A stretch of 64,000 bases of DNA from CAYNZP01 sp964401835 (GCA_964401835.1 CAYNZP010000004.1:124001-188000); one strand, 5' to 3'. Numbered from the stretch's first letter, positions 26,333-36,987 are shown. Translations and numbers: made by a program. The notes: generated from the sequence alone by a model not told the origin.

Positions 26333-26755
26333 ATGGCAAAGGAAGTAGTAGCACAAATTAAATTGCAGGCGGCAGGCGGACAGGCTACCCCAGCCCCGCC
26401 GATCGGCCCGGCCCTGGGTCAGCATAACGTCAATATCGGCCAGTTCGTGTCGCAGTTCAATGAGCGGACGAAAGACTACAACGGTATGCCGATTCCGGTA
26501 GTAATCAGTGTTTATGCTGACAAGACCTTCACCTTTGAATGCAAAAGCCCGCCAGCTGCAGCACTGCTGAAGGAGATGGCCCAGGTCGCCAAGGGTTCCG
26601 GCGTGCCGAACAAGGAAAAGGTTGCTACCGTAACAAAAGACCAGGTCCGTCAGATTGCGGAAAAGAAGAAGGCCGACCTGAACGCCTTTGATATCGAAGC
26701 TGCAATGAAGCAGATTGAAGGCACTGCCCGCAGCATGGGTATTGATGTTGAATAG
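26333..26755 (+). CDS. rplK: Ribosomal protein uL11
   Basis: 140 residues, standard length. It has the flexible N-terminal KLQAAGGQATPAPPIGPALGQHNVNI (GTPase-centre and thiostrepton-related Pro-rich loop) and the RNA-binding C-terminal domain ending GTARSMGIDVE. It starts the rplKAJL group, 85 bases after nusG. The ribosome site is weak (AAGAG close to the ATG). Confidence 0.98.
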   Translation: MAKEVVAQIKLQAAGGQATPAPPIGPALGQHNVNIGQFVSQFNERTKDYNGMPIPVVISVYADKTFTFECKSPPAAALLKEMAQVAKGSGVPNKEKVATVTKDQVRQIAEKKKADLNAFDIEAAMKQIEGTARSMGIDVE

Positions 26756-26862
26756 ACCCTCAGCCTTGTGTGGGTTGGCGGTTTTTAATGTCTTACCACG
26801 GACATTTGATAGTGGGAGTTTGAAGGCTCTTTTTGTGAGCCAAAAACGAAAAGGAGCATTTT

Positions 26863-27546
26863 ATGCCGAATAAATTTGGCAAACGCCATACGACGAATCT
26901 GGAAAAGGTTCCTCAAGGCGCGGTTAATGTTGCTGATGCGGTAGTTGCAGTAAAGGCTTTTGACGGCGGAAAATTCGATCCGACTGTCGAATTGGTGATG
27001 CATCTGGGAATAGATCCACGCCAGGCTGATCAGCAGCTTCGCGGATCCATTTCTCTTCCCAACGGTATTGGTAAGGCCCGTAAGGTCATCGCTTTTTGTG
27101 AAGGCGACGATGTTGCCAAGGCCACCGAAGCTGGAGCCGTCGAAGCTGGCTTGGAAGAACTCATCAAGAAGATTCAGGGCGGTTGGATGGACTTCGATGT
27201 TGCCATCGCGACGCCCGCAATGATGAAGAACGTTTCCAAGCTCGGTAGGGTGCTTGGCCCGCAAGGCAAGATGCCTTCCCCCAAGGCCGGTACTGTCGTT
27301 AATGATGTCGCCCAGGCCGTTAATGAATTCGCCGCAGGTAAGGTCGAGTACAGAAACGATGATGGTGGCAATATTCACGCCGTAGTTGGCAAGGCGAGCT
27401 TTGAAAATGAAAAGCTCGTTGAGAACATCGAGGCCTTTATTAGCCACATTAAAAAGAAAAAACCTTCTTCAGCCAAGGGTACATTCATGAAGAAGGTTTG
27501 TCTCTGTGCCACAATGTCGCCATCGGTACAGTTGGAAATTTCGTAA
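26863..27546 (+). CDS. rplA: Ribosomal protein uL1
   Basis: 227 residues, normal length. Key stretches are VELVMHLGIDPRQADQQLRG, LGPQGKMPSPKAGTV (rRNA contact) and the closing GTFMKKVCLCATMSPSVQL. In bacteria uL1 also represses its own operon by binding an rRNA-like hairpin; a GGCTC/GAGCC hairpin sits just upstream, with no clear mimicry seen. AAGGAG precedes the ATG. Confidence 0.98.
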   Translation: MPNKFGKRHTTNLEKVPQGAVNVADAVVAVKAFDGGKFDPTVELVMHLGIDPRQADQQLRGSISLPNGIGKARKVIAFCEGDDVAKATEAGAVEAGLEELIKKIQGGWMDFDVAIATPAMMKNVSKLGRVLGPQGKMPSPKAGTVVNDVAQAVNEFAAGKVEYRNDDGGNIHAVVGKASFENEKLVENIEAFISHIKKKKPSSAKGTFMKKVCLCATMSPSVQLEIS

Positions 27547-27562
27547 GAATTGAAGGTGACTT

Positions 27563-28102
27563 ATGAGTAAACCAGTAAAAGAACTAGTCAGAAAAGAGCT
27601 TATAAATCGTTTTGACGGCGTTTCCTCGCTGGCGGTAGTCGGTTTTAGCGGTATCAGTGCCGTTAACACCCGAAAGATTCGCGGTCAGCTCAGGGAAAAA
27701 GAAATAAGCATGACGGTCGTCAAGAATTCGATTGCCCGGCAGGCCTTTAAAGAGGTCGGACTGGATTCAGCAGTTGGTCTTCTGGATGGCCCTTGTGCAA
27801 TAGCCTATGGCGCCGACAGTGTCGTCAGCGTTGTTCGCGAGTTGCTGGACATTCGCAAGACAGAAAAGAATCTTACCGTCAAGGCTGCTGTCCTTGATGG
27901 AGACATCTTCGGCGAAGACAGGATCAATGAACTCAGCAAGTTTCCGACGCGCGAAGAGGCAATCAGCCAGGTACTCGGCTGTATCCTCTCTGCCGGTTCG
28001 AGCCTTTCGGGTTGTCTTGTTGGTCCCGCCTCTCAACTTGCCGGACTCGTCAAAGCCGTTGAAGAAAAGGCCGGTGGCGATTCCTCGGAAGAAGCCGCCT
28101 AG
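27563..28102 (+). CDS. rplJ: Ribosomal protein uL10
   Basis: 179 residues, standard. The N-terminal rRNA-binding domain includes VVGFSGISAVNTRKIRGQLREKEISMTVVKNSIARQAF and the C-terminal helix (VKAVEEKAGG) anchors bL12 dimers. Only 16 bases separate it from rplA, so the long leader used for L10 autoregulation in other bacteria is absent here. Confidence 0.97.
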   Translation: MSKPVKELVRKELINRFDGVSSLAVVGFSGISAVNTRKIRGQLREKEISMTVVKNSIARQAFKEVGLDSAVGLLDGPCAIAYGADSVVSVVRELLDIRKTEKNLTVKAAVLDGDIFGEDRINELSKFPTREEAISQVLGCILSAGSSLSGCLVGPASQLAGLVKAVEEKAGGDSSEEAA

Positions 28103-28217
28103 TTTAAATACAAAGTCAATTGACCGGCTGCGGATTGGTCCTTCGGGATTAAATGAACGCCAGCGGGGCGTTTGCCTATCAGGCCGGATTGGTTAGAAGG
28201 AAAATTGGAGTTTAAAA

Positions 28218-28673
28218 ATGGCAGAAGAAGTCAAAGAAGCAACGGAAGCAACAGAAACAGCCGAAGTTGCAGCAAGCGGCAAGGAATTCGCAAAAGAAAT
28301 CAAGACACTTGGTGACAAGATCGTCGCCCTTAGCCTAAAAGAAGCGGTCGATCTTAAAGATTACCTCAAGGAAGAATACGGTATCGAGCCTGCTGGTGGC
28401 GGCGCTGTAATGATGGCAGCTGCTCCTGGTGCAGCCGGTGGCGCAGAAGAAGCCGAAGAACAGACCAGCTTCGATGTCATCCTCAAGGATGTCGGCGACA
28501 AGAAGATTCAGGTCATCAAGGCTGTCCGTGCCCTTACCAACCTCGGCCTGAAAGAGGCAAAGGACCTGGTAGATGGCGCCCCCAAGGCTGTCAAGGAAGG
28601 CGCACCCAAGGAAGAAGCCGATGAAGCCAAGAAGCAGTTGGAAGAGGCTGGAGCAACAGTCGAGATTAAGTAA
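28218..28673 (+). CDS. rplL: Ribosomal protein bL7/bL12
   Basis: 151 residues, longer than the usual 120-130 because of an acidic N-terminal extension of about 25 residues (EEVKEATEATETAEVAASG). The hinge (AAAPGAAGGAEEAEEQ) and factor-binding C-terminal domain (FDVILKDVGDKKIQVIKAVR ... GLKEAKDLVDGAPK) are normal. GGAG precedes the ATG. A small AACGCC/GGCGTT hairpin lies in the 115-base gap after rplJ. Confidence 0.97.
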   Translation: MAEEVKEATEATETAEVAASGKEFAKEIKTLGDKIVALSLKEAVDLKDYLKEEYGIEPAGGGAVMMAAAPGAAGGAEEAEEQTSFDVILKDVGDKKIQVIKAVRALTNLGLKEAKDLVDGAPKAVKEGAPKEEADEAKKQLEEAGATVEIK

Positions 28674-28869
28674 CTCTAAAAACGTGAGTTATAGTAAAAA
28701 AACAGTGGCGCGAGCGTTTACCCTTCGGCCCCAGGCTGATTGGGAAGGCGCTTTTGCGCATTATCGGAATTGCAGGGCGGTTTGCGGGCTTCAAAAAGCT
28801 TTCATTGGCCCCCCTGTAATTGCTAAAATGTATCGTTTTGGCTCTCAACTTTTTTGACGAGGGATTCCC

Positions 28870-31800
28870 ATGCTCCGAATGGACAAGGTTAGGAACTTCT
28901 CCAAGATTGGAGACTCTACACCGATCCCTGATCTGATCGACGTACAGAGGATAAGTTACGATCGGCTACTACAGTACGGCGTTCTTTCAGACAAACGAAA
29001 GAACGAAGGACTGGAGTCTCTGCTGCGCGAAATCTTCCCGATTATCAGCTATGATGAGCAGACGACTTTGGAGTATGTCGATTATGAACTGGGCGAGCCA
29101 CGCTACAAGCCGCAGGAATGCCGTGATTTGAGGCTGACCTATGGCCGCCCGCTTCGTCTGAGATGTCGGCTTAGCCGCAAAGACTCCAAGGATGTTATCG
29201 AAGAGAGTATCTATGTCGGCGAAGTCCCGATCATGATCGGTGGTGGTGAGTTCATCATTAACGGTGCTGAGAGAGTTATTGTCTCGCAGCTTCATCGTTC
29301 ACCTGGTGTGGACTTTACCGTAGCAATGCAGGAATCGGACCGCCCGCTCCATGGCGCGAGGGTTATCCCCGAGCGTGGCAGCTGGTTGGAACTGGAAGTC
29401 ACCAAGAAAGACGCTCTTACCATACGAATCGACCAGTCCAGCAAGATTCCCGCAACCACATTCCTGCGGGCTATGGACGAAAAGTACGGTACAGACGCAC
29501 AGATCATTCGTGAGTTCCACGAGACCAAAACCGTATCGATCGATCAACTCCGGCCGAACCACTATGTCGTCGATCCGATTGTTGATTCCGAAAGCGGAGA
29601 AGAACTTGTTCCCTCAGGTGGTCAGGTCGGCGAGGCGCTTACTAAGATCGTAGCCTCGAAGATCAAAAAGGTCGAGATAATCGAAAATGTTTCCGATACT
29701 CTCATCCTCAATACCATCGCCGAAGACAACGCCGACAGCTATGAAAATGCGTTGCTTCGCATTTATATGCGTCTGCGTCCCGGCAACCCGCCCCAAAAGG
29801 AAAAGGCCAAGACTCTCTTCAAAGAAAAATTCTATGACGAAAATCGCTATCGTCTTGGTAAGGTTGGTCGGTTCAGAATTAACCGCAAATTCCACCAGGA
29901 TGTTCCTGAAGATGTCTTGACCCTTCGGTATGAGGATTACGTCAATACTCTCAAATATATCTTACGTCTGCGTGATGGCGTGGGCATGGTCGATGATATC
30001 GACCACCTCGGAAACCGTCGTCTGCGTACAATCGACGAGTTGGCATCCGAAGAGCTGCGAAAAGGTTTCCTGAAGCTCCGCCGTACCGTCCAGGAACGCA
30101 TAAGCCTTAAAGACCCGACCGAGATTAACAAGATTGCCGAGTTGGTAAATTCCAAGAGTATCTCCTCGAGCATCGATTTCTTCTTCGGTCGTGGCGAGTT
30201 AAGCCAGGTAGCCGACCAGCAGAACCCCATAAGCTTGCTGACACACGAGCGTCGTCTTTCGGCGTTGGGCCCGGGTGGCTTGAACAGAAAGCGTGCCGGT
30301 TTTGAGGTTCGTGACGTTCATATCAGCCACTATGGCCGAATTTGTCCGATCGAAACGCCGGAAGGTAACAATATCGGTCTTATCAGCTCGCTGGGTATTT
30401 ACGCTAGCATAGACGAGTACGGCTTCCTTATCACGCCTTATCGCAAGGTAGAAAAAGGCAAGGTCACTGGAGAGGTAGTATTCCTCCGTGCAGACGAAGA
30501 AATGGAAGCTGTCCTTGCACCGTCGGACTGTATCGAACAGAACCGAAATGGCGTTTTTGTCCTACCCAAAGAGCACGTTCTTGCTCGTGCCAAAGGCGAG
30601 GTCAAGGTTGTCCATGGTAACGAAGTAGACTATATCGACATTTCCCCCAAGCAGACTGTCGGTGTATCAGCTTCGCTGATTCCGTTCCTCGAGCATGACG
30701 ACGCTAACCGTGCTCTTATGGGTTCGAACATGCAACGTCAGGCCGTACCTTTGCTCAAGACCGAGCCCCCTGTCGTTGCAACCGGCATGGAATGTTCAGT
30801 TGCGAGCAATTCCGGCATGGTTGTCCGAGCCCGCAAGGCCGGAACGGTTACTTACGTCGATGCACTGCGGATTGTCATTGATAACTCTGATGAATACGAG
30901 CTTCGCAAGTTCTCGAAACTCAACGAGCGTGCATGCCTTAATCAAAAGCCGATCGTTAAGGAAGGTCAGCGGGTCAAGAAGAACCAGGTCATTGCTGACG
31001 GTTCCGCCACCAGCCGGGGCGAGCTTTCGCTTGGTCGCAACGTTCTCGTAGCATTTATGCCGTTTGACGGCTACAACTTTGAGGACGCCATCCTGATTTC
31101 AGAACGGCTGGTTAAGCAGGATACCTTTACTTCGATACACCTTGAAGAATACGACGTCGAAATTCGCGAAACCAAACTTGGCCGCGAGGAATTCACTCGC
31201 GATATTCCGAACGTTTCCGAAAAGGCCCTTTGTAACCTCGATGAAAACGGAGTCGTCCTTGTCGGTACCCGTGTTGGCCAAGGCGACATTCTTGTCGGGA
31301 AGGTCGCTCCGAAGTCCAAGAGCGAACTTACGCCGGAAGAAAAACTTCTGCATGCTATCTTTGGCCGGGCCGGAGAAGACGTCAAAAACGATAGCCTAGA
31401 ACTGCCTGCTGGTGAAGAGGGCGTTGTTGTTGATACTCGAAGGTTCAGCCGTCGCATGCACATGAGCGATGAGCAGAAAAAACAACTGCGTCGCGCAAGA
31501 AAAGAATACACGGATCAGATGAATGCCAAGTTAGTCCAGGTATTCCGTAAGATGTGCGAGGAGATCAACACTGTCATCGGTAGTGAGATGGTCGACCCAT
31601 CCAGTCGCCAAAAGGTTGGCTTGAGTGAAATAGGCGAAGTTGTAATCGAGCAGATCGAAAACTTCACACTCAAGTGGACCAAGGCGAAGGGCGCAAAACT
31701 CGAGCAATCTGAAGCTATTTACAAAAAATACTGGCCGCGTGTTCTCGAGATACAAAAAGAGATGCAGCGTAAGCTGGATCATATGAAGCGTGGCGACGAG

Positions 31801-32628
31801 TTGCCCTCTGGCGTTCTTGAGATGGTCAAGGTTCGTATTGCGACCAAGCGTAAGCTTGGCGTTGGCGACAAGATGGCTGGCCGCCACGGTAACAAGGGTG
31901 TTATCGCCCGCATACTGCCGGAAGAGGACATGCCGTTCCTCGAAGATGGCACCGCTGCGGAGATCGTGCTTAACCCGCTCGGCGTACCTAGCCGTATGAA
32001 CGTCGGCCAGATTCTCGAAACGCATCTGGGCTGGGCCGCTGCTGTTCTGGGGTTCCAGGCTATTACCCCGGTCTTCGATGGCGCAAACGAAGAAGAAATA
32101 TTCCAATGCGTAGAAGAGGCAAATGAATACGTACGGCAGCGTTGCAGTGACTTGGGGGTTGTCCAGACAGCTGGCGACACCCGGGAACTGCTTGCCGAGA
32201 TGCCTCGTGATGGAAAGGCGGTACTTTACGATGGACGTACCGGCGAGCCGTTCGAGCAGAGAGTAACCATCGGTTACATGTATATAAACAAACTCCACCA
32301 CCTGGTGGATGAAAAAGTCCACGCCCGTTCGACAGGCCCGTACTCGCTTATTACCCAGCAGCCTTTGGGCGGTAAAGCGCGTACTGGTGGTCAGAGGTTC
32401 GGTGAGATGGAAGTCTGGGGCCTTGAAGCATACGGTGCCAGCTATACTCTCCAGGAACTTTTGACTGTCAAGAGTGACGACGTCGAAGGCAGGACGAAGA
32501 TATATGAGTCTATGGTCAAAGGTACTAACACTCTTGAAGCTGGAACGCCGGTAAGTTTCGACGTTCTATGTAATGAGCTGCGTGGCCTGGGCCTGAACGT
32601 CCAGTTGGAAAAGAAGAAGCTCATATAA
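28870..32628 (+). CDS. rpoB: RNA polymerase beta subunit
   Basis: A full-length beta subunit, 1252 residues, without the large lineage-specific insertions of E. coli. Typical motifs are SQLHRSPGVDF, THERRLSALGPGG, CPIETPEGNNIGLI, GYNFEDAI, MAGRHGNKGV and the C-terminal GGQRFGEMEVWGLEAYGA. In the rifampicin pocket (E. coli 507-533) several residues differ: Val for Phe514, Ala for Met515, Gln for Asn518, Leu for Glu523 and Glu for Lys527; Gln513, Asp516, His526 and Ser531 equivalents are retained. The start has GAGGGA upstream. It lies 196 bases after rplL and 48 before rpoC. Confidence 0.98.
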   Translation: MLRMDKVRNFSKIGDSTPIPDLIDVQRISYDRLLQYGVLSDKRKNEGLESLLREIFPIISYDEQTTLEYVDYELGEPRYKPQECRDLRLTYGRPLRLRCRLSRKDSKDVIEESIYVGEVPIMIGGGEFIINGAERVIVSQLHRSPGVDFTVAMQESDRPLHGARVIPERGSWLELEVTKKDALTIRIDQSSKIPATTFLRAMDEKYGTDAQIIREFHETKTVSIDQLRPNHYVVDPIVDSESGEELVPSGGQVGEALTKIVASKIKKVEIIENVSDTLILNTIAEDNADSYENALLRIYMRLRPGNPPQKEKAKTLFKEKFYDENRYRLGKVGRFRINRKFHQDVPEDVLTLRYEDYVNTLKYILRLRDGVGMVDDIDHLGNRRLRTIDELASEELRKGFLKLRRTVQERISLKDPTEINKIAELVNSKSISSSIDFFFGRGELSQVADQQNPISLLTHERRLSALGPGGLNRKRAGFEVRDVHISHYGRICPIETPEGNNIGLISSLGIYASIDEYGFLITPYRKVEKGKVTGEVVFLRADEEMEAVLAPSDCIEQNRNGVFVLPKEHVLARAKGEVKVVHGNEVDYIDISPKQTVGVSASLIPFLEHDDANRALMGSNMQRQAVPLLKTEPPVVATGMECSVASNSGMVVRARKAGTVTYVDALRIVIDNSDEYELRKFSKLNERACLNQKPIVKEGQRVKKNQVIADGSATSRGELSLGRNVLVAFMPFDGYNFEDAILISERLVKQDTFTSIHLEEYDVEIRETKLGREEFTRDIPNVSEKALCNLDENGVVLVGTRVGQGDILVGKVAPKSKSELTPEEKLLHAIFGRAGEDVKNDSLELPAGEEGVVVDTRRFSRRMHMSDEQKKQLRRARKEYTDQMNAKLVQVFRKMCEEINTVIGSEMVDPSSRQKVGLSEIGEVVIEQIENFTLKWTKAKGAKLEQSEAIYKKYWPRVLEIQKEMQRKLDHMKRGDELPSGVLEMVKVRIATKRKLGVGDKMAGRHGNKGVIARILPEEDMPFLEDGTAAEIVLNPLGVPSRMNVGQILETHLGWAAAVLGFQAITPVFDGANEEEIFQCVEEANEYVRQRCSDLGVVQTAGDTRELLAEMPRDGKAVLYDGRTGEPFEQRVTIGYMYINKLHHLVDEKVHARSTGPYSLITQQPLGGKARTGGQRFGEMEVWGLEAYGASYTLQELLTVKSDDVEGRTKIYESMVKGTNTLEAGTPVSFDVLCNELRGLGLNVQLEKKKLI

Positions 32629-32676
32629 AAAGCCGAAAGCTAAAACCTATAGCGCTGTCAGGGAGCAAAAAAAATA

Positions 32677-35600
32677 ATGGCTGAAAGCGTATATGACAGA
32701 ATAAATGATTACGGTTCGGTAAAGATCCTGCTTGCTTCGCCAAACGACATTAGAAGCTGGTCGTTCGGTGAGGTAAAAAAGCCTGAGACGATTAATTATC
32801 GTACATACAGGCCTGAAAAGGATGGCTTGTTCTGCGAGCGAATCTTTGGTCCGGAACGCGATTGGGAATGTTCTTGTGGCAAATACAAAGGCACCAAGCA
32901 CAAGGGAATCATCTGCGACCGTTGTGGCGTTAAGGTGACTCACTCACGTGTCCGCCGCAAGCGTATGGGCCATATCAACCTGGCCGCACCGATCGTCCAT
33001 ATCTGGTTCTTCAAGGCACTGCCAAGCCGACTTGGTACGCTGCTCAATATGAAGACGTCAGATTTGGAAAAGATAATCCTCTTCCAGGATTACGTCGTGG
33101 TCGACCCCGGCCAGACTCCGCTGAAGTACAAGCAGGTTCTCACCGAAGATGAATACCGTGGCGCTTACGAAAAATATCGCGACGACTTCAAGGCTATGAT
33201 GGGTGCCGAAGCCGTCAAATTGCTTCTTGAGCAATTGGATCTTGAAGCTGTTACTGTCGAGCTTCGTGAAGGCCTGAAAAATACTGCTTCAAAGCAGAAG
33301 ATCAAAGACCTGACCAAGCGACTGAAGCTGGTCGAAAACCTCCGCATCTCCGGCAACCGCAGTGAGTGGATGGTTATGGATGTGATTCCGGTAATTCCTC
33401 CAGACCTGAGACCTTTGGTTCTGCTCGAGAGCGGTAACTTCGCGACGAGCGACCTGAATGACCTTTATCGTCGTATCATCAACCGAAATAACCGACTCAA
33501 AAAGCTGATGGACCTCAACGCTCCCGAGGTCATCATCCGTAACGAAAAGCGAATGCTTCAGCAGTCGGTTGATGCGTTATTCGATAACAGTCGTTGCCGC
33601 CGTTCGGTGCAGGGCACGTCGAATCGCCCGCTTAAGAGTCTTACCGACATGATCAAAGGCAAACAGGGCCGGTTTCGCGAGAACCTGCTCGGTAAGCGAG
33701 TTGATTACTCCGGCAGATCGGTAATCGTTATTGGTCCGGAACTCAAGCTGAACCAGTGCGGTCTGCCGAAAAAGATTGCGCTGGAACTTTATCAGCCTTT
33801 CATTATCCGCCGCCTTAAAGAACGAGGCCTGGCCGACACAATCAAATCAGCAAAGCGGATGCTCGAAAGACGGGAAAGGGAAATCTGGGACGTTCTGGAA
33901 GAAGTTATCTACCAGCACCCGGTAATGCTGAACCGTGCACCGACACTTCACCGAATGGGCATCCAGGCCTTTGAGCCGGTATTGGTTGAAGGTAACGCTA
34001 TTAGGGTTCACCCGTTGGTATGTAAAGGCTTCAACGCCGACTTTGACGGTGACCAGATGGCCGTCCACCTGCCGCTGTCAGTAGAAGCACAGGCTGAGAC
34101 GCATGTACTGATGCTGGCAACCAACAACATTTTTGCGCCATCCAGCGGCAAGCCGATCATGTCGCCTTCGCAGGATATCGTTCTGGGTATTTACTACCTC
34201 AGTTCGAATAAGGGAGCCGAATTTGTTGATCACGATGTTTGCAAGATTAAACATTCAGACGGGAATGAATATCCGGTCTTCACTCATCCTCATGAGGCAA
34301 TGATGGCCCACTCGCTGGGCAGAGTCGGAATGCACGCTCCAGTCGTTCTGCGTGTGCCGACCGATACGGTTGTTGTCGAAGAAAACAAGCAGTATGTCGC
34401 TGAAAACGGTAAGATCGTAACGACTGCCGGAAGATGTATATTTAACGACATTTTGCCAGAAGGCATGCCTTTCTATAACTATCCTCTCAAGCAGAGGGGC
34501 GCAGCCCGTGTAATCAGCGATTGCTACGGTCTTCTGGGAAGGGGTGCCACGCTCGATCTGCTCGATAACATTAAGGAACTTGGTTTCCAGAATTCGACGC
34601 TGGCTGGCCTTTCGTTCGGTGTTGGCGATTTGCACGTCCCTGACAACAAACCGAAAATTCTGGAAGATGCCCAGGACCGTGTCGATAAGATCGAAAAAGA
34701 TTTTCACGCTGACGCCATCACTGAAGGCGAACGTTATAACCAGATTATCGATGTCTGGATTCATGCCCGCGAGGAACTGACAAAGAGCTTGTTGAAGGTT
34801 CTGGAACACGACAGTCGTGATTATGACGAGAATTATCTCAACCCGGTTTGGCTGATGACCGATTCCGGTGCTCGTGGTAATACTGACCAGATTCGCCAGC
34901 TTGCCGGTATGCGTGGCTTGATGAGTAAGCCTTCCGGCGAGATTATCGAAACGCCGATTAAGGCTAACTTCCGTGAAGGACTGACCGTACTTGAATACTT
35001 CAGTTCGACCCACGGTGCCCGTAAGGGTTTGGCAGATACCGCGTTGAAGACCGCTGATTCCGGTTATCTTACACGTAAGCTTGCTGACGTTGCACAGAAT
35101 GTGATTGTCACCGAGATCGATTGCGGCACACTTCAGGGCATTCCGAAGTCAGCTATCTATAAGGGCGAACAGGTCGATGTGGCCCTGCGGGAAGTTATTC
35201 TCGGCCGAGTCGCCAGAGAAAACATAATCAATCCGATTACCGAAGAGATAATCGTCAAGGAAAACCAACCGATTTCTGAAGAAATTGCAGCCAAAATCGA
35301 AGAACTTGGCATCGAAACAATTCGTGTCCGCAGCCCGCTGACATGCGAATGCCCGCTTGGCATATGTGCCAAGTGTTACGGTGTTGACCTCTCGGTCGGC
35401 AAGCTGGTTGAAGAGGGCATGGCTGTCGGTATCATCGCAGCGCAATCGATTGGTGAGCCTGGCACACAGCTTACTATGCGTACCTTCCACACCGGTGGTG
35501 TCGCCACAAGAAGCCTGGTTGAATCCGACATTGCAGCCACGGCAACTGGTATAGTTCAGTTCCGTGAACTCAATGCCGTTGAAGTCAAAATTGGCAAGGA

Positions 35601-36987
35601 CAAACGCCTTGTCGCGCTCAAGCGAAACGGCGAGATAGGGATACAGGACGAAAAGGGCCGTGAACTTGATAAGTATAAAGTGCCTTATGGCTCGATTGTT
35701 CTGGTCAAAGAAGGCGCGAAGGTAAAGACGGGCACCCGACTTGTAATGTGGGACCCGCACCGTGTGCCGATCCTTGCCGAGGCAAATGGTATTGTCCGCT
35801 TCCAGGATATCGAGGAAGGTGAGACCGTCCGTATCGAATCCGAGAAGGGCAAAGCCGCCGGCGGAAGATTAGTGGTTATCGAACACAAAGGCGAGAAGCA
35901 CCCGCGTGTCGTCATCGAGGACAAGAGCGGGAAGATTCTTGACTTCCACTATCTGCCGGCCAAGGCGCGTATCGAAGTGGAGGAAGGCCAGTCCATCAAG
36001 GCGGGCGAGTTGCTCGCACGTCAGCCGCGCGAGGTTACCGGTACGCAGGATATTACCGGCGGTCTTCCGCGTGTTACCGAATTGTTCGAAGCCCGCAAGC
36101 CGAAAGAACCCGCAGCGATGGCGGAAATTTCAGGTCGGGTCGAACTGCGGACTGACAAACGCCGTGGCAAGATGACTATCATCGTTCGCAGTGAATCCAT
36201 GGAACGCGAACACCACGTTCCGCATGACAGACACCTGCTCGTGCACACTGGCGACTATGTTGAAGCCGGCGATCCGCTGACTGAGGGTCCGCTGGTTCCG
36301 CACGACATTCTGGACATTCGCGGCGAAGAAGCCTTGCAGAATTATCTGCTCAGTGAAATCCAGAGCGTTTACAGAAGCCAGGGCGTAACCCTTAACGACA
36401 AGCATGTCGAGGTTATTTCCAGCCAGATGCTACGCAAGGTAATGGTAGAAACTGTTGGCGATACGGATCTATTACCCGGAGATGTTGTTGACAAATTCAT
36501 GTTCCGTGGTGAAAATAAACGACTTACGCAATCTTTGAAGATCGTTGATCCTGGCGGCACGGAGTTTATCGAGGGTGACGTGGTACTCAAAGATAAGCTG
36601 GAACAGGCGAATATGGAAGCAGAGACCAAGGGCAACGAGCCTGCCAAGACTCGTAAGCCCCGCCCGGCAACTGCCAAGACACTGCTTCTTGGTGTTACAA
36701 AGGCATCGTTGCAGTCAGAGAGTTTCCTCTCGGCTGCGAGCTTCCAGGAAAGCACGAAGGTCTTCACCGAAGCCTCGCTTGCAGGCAAGGTTGACGAGCT
36801 TCGCGGCCTGAAGGAGAATGTGATTCTCGGCCACTTGATACCGGCCGGGACGAGCTTCAAGCCGTATCTTGAGATGAAGATGAAGCGGGCCGTGGAACTT
36901 GAAGAGCTGGTTCAGGCCGAAGCCGAGGAAATGACAGAAGACCAGATTACCCAGGCTGTCCAGCAGGCACTTTCAGGACAGGGTTGA
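32677..36987 (+). CDS. rpoC: RNA polymerase beta-prime subunit
   Basis: 1436 residues, a normal full-length beta-prime. The N-terminal zinc site is CSCGKYKGTKHKGIICDRCG, the catalytic magnesium loop is NADFDGDQMAVHLP, the second zinc site is CECPLGICAKC, and the trigger-loop/bridge region is AAQSIGEPGTQLTMRTFHTGG. The C-terminal end is acidic. GGGAG precedes the ATG. The small extra C-terminal region after SFKPYLEMKMKRAVELEELVQAEAEEM is lineage-specific. rpsL follows within 75 bases, so str genes are probably in the same transcript. Confidence 0.98.
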   Translation: MAESVYDRINDYGSVKILLASPNDIRSWSFGEVKKPETINYRTYRPEKDGLFCERIFGPERDWECSCGKYKGTKHKGIICDRCGVKVTHSRVRRKRMGHINLAAPIVHIWFFKALPSRLGTLLNMKTSDLEKIILFQDYVVVDPGQTPLKYKQVLTEDEYRGAYEKYRDDFKAMMGAEAVKLLLEQLDLEAVTVELREGLKNTASKQKIKDLTKRLKLVENLRISGNRSEWMVMDVIPVIPPDLRPLVLLESGNFATSDLNDLYRRIINRNNRLKKLMDLNAPEVIIRNEKRMLQQSVDALFDNSRCRRSVQGTSNRPLKSLTDMIKGKQGRFRENLLGKRVDYSGRSVIVIGPELKLNQCGLPKKIALELYQPFIIRRLKERGLADTIKSAKRMLERREREIWDVLEEVIYQHPVMLNRAPTLHRMGIQAFEPVLVEGNAIRVHPLVCKGFNADFDGDQMAVHLPLSVEAQAETHVLMLATNNIFAPSSGKPIMSPSQDIVLGIYYLSSNKGAEFVDHDVCKIKHSDGNEYPVFTHPHEAMMAHSLGRVGMHAPVVLRVPTDTVVVEENKQYVAENGKIVTTAGRCIFNDILPEGMPFYNYPLKQRGAARVISDCYGLLGRGATLDLLDNIKELGFQNSTLAGLSFGVGDLHVPDNKPKILEDAQDRVDKIEKDFHADAITEGERYNQIIDVWIHAREELTKSLLKVLEHDSRDYDENYLNPVWLMTDSGARGNTDQIRQLAGMRGLMSKPSGEIIETPIKANFREGLTVLEYFSSTHGARKGLADTALKTADSGYLTRKLADVAQNVIVTEIDCGTLQGIPKSAIYKGEQVDVALREVILGRVARENIINPITEEIIVKENQPISEEIAAKIEELGIETIRVRSPLTCECPLGICAKCYGVDLSVGKLVEEGMAVGIIAAQSIGEPGTQLTMRTFHTGGVATRSLVESDIAATATGIVQFRELNAVEVKIGKDKRLVALKRNGEIGIQDEKGRELDKYKVPYGSIVLVKEGAKVKTGTRLVMWDPHRVPILAEANGIVRFQDIEEGETVRIESEKGKAAGGRLVVIEHKGEKHPRVVIEDKSGKILDFHYLPAKARIEVEEGQSIKAGELLARQPREVTGTQDITGGLPRVTELFEARKPKEPAAMAEISGRVELRTDKRRGKMTIIVRSESMEREHHVPHDRHLLVHTGDYVEAGDPLTEGPLVPHDILDIRGEEALQNYLLSEIQSVYRSQGVTLNDKHVEVISSQMLRKVMVETVGDTDLLPGDVVDKFMFRGENKRLTQSLKIVDPGGTEFIEGDVVLKDKLEQANMEAETKGNEPAKTRKPRPATAKTLLLGVTKASLQSESFLSAASFQESTKVFTEASLAGKVDELRGLKENVILGHLIPAGTSFKPYLEMKMKRAVELEELVQAEAEEMTEDQITQAVQQALSGQG

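Noticed and set aside
27547..27562. L10-type autoregulatory leader before rplJ
   Set aside because: The gap between rplA and rplJ is only 16 bases, too short for the known structure.
31531..32322. A 263-codon minus-strand frame inside rpoB
   Set aside because: Antisense shadow of a highly conserved gene.
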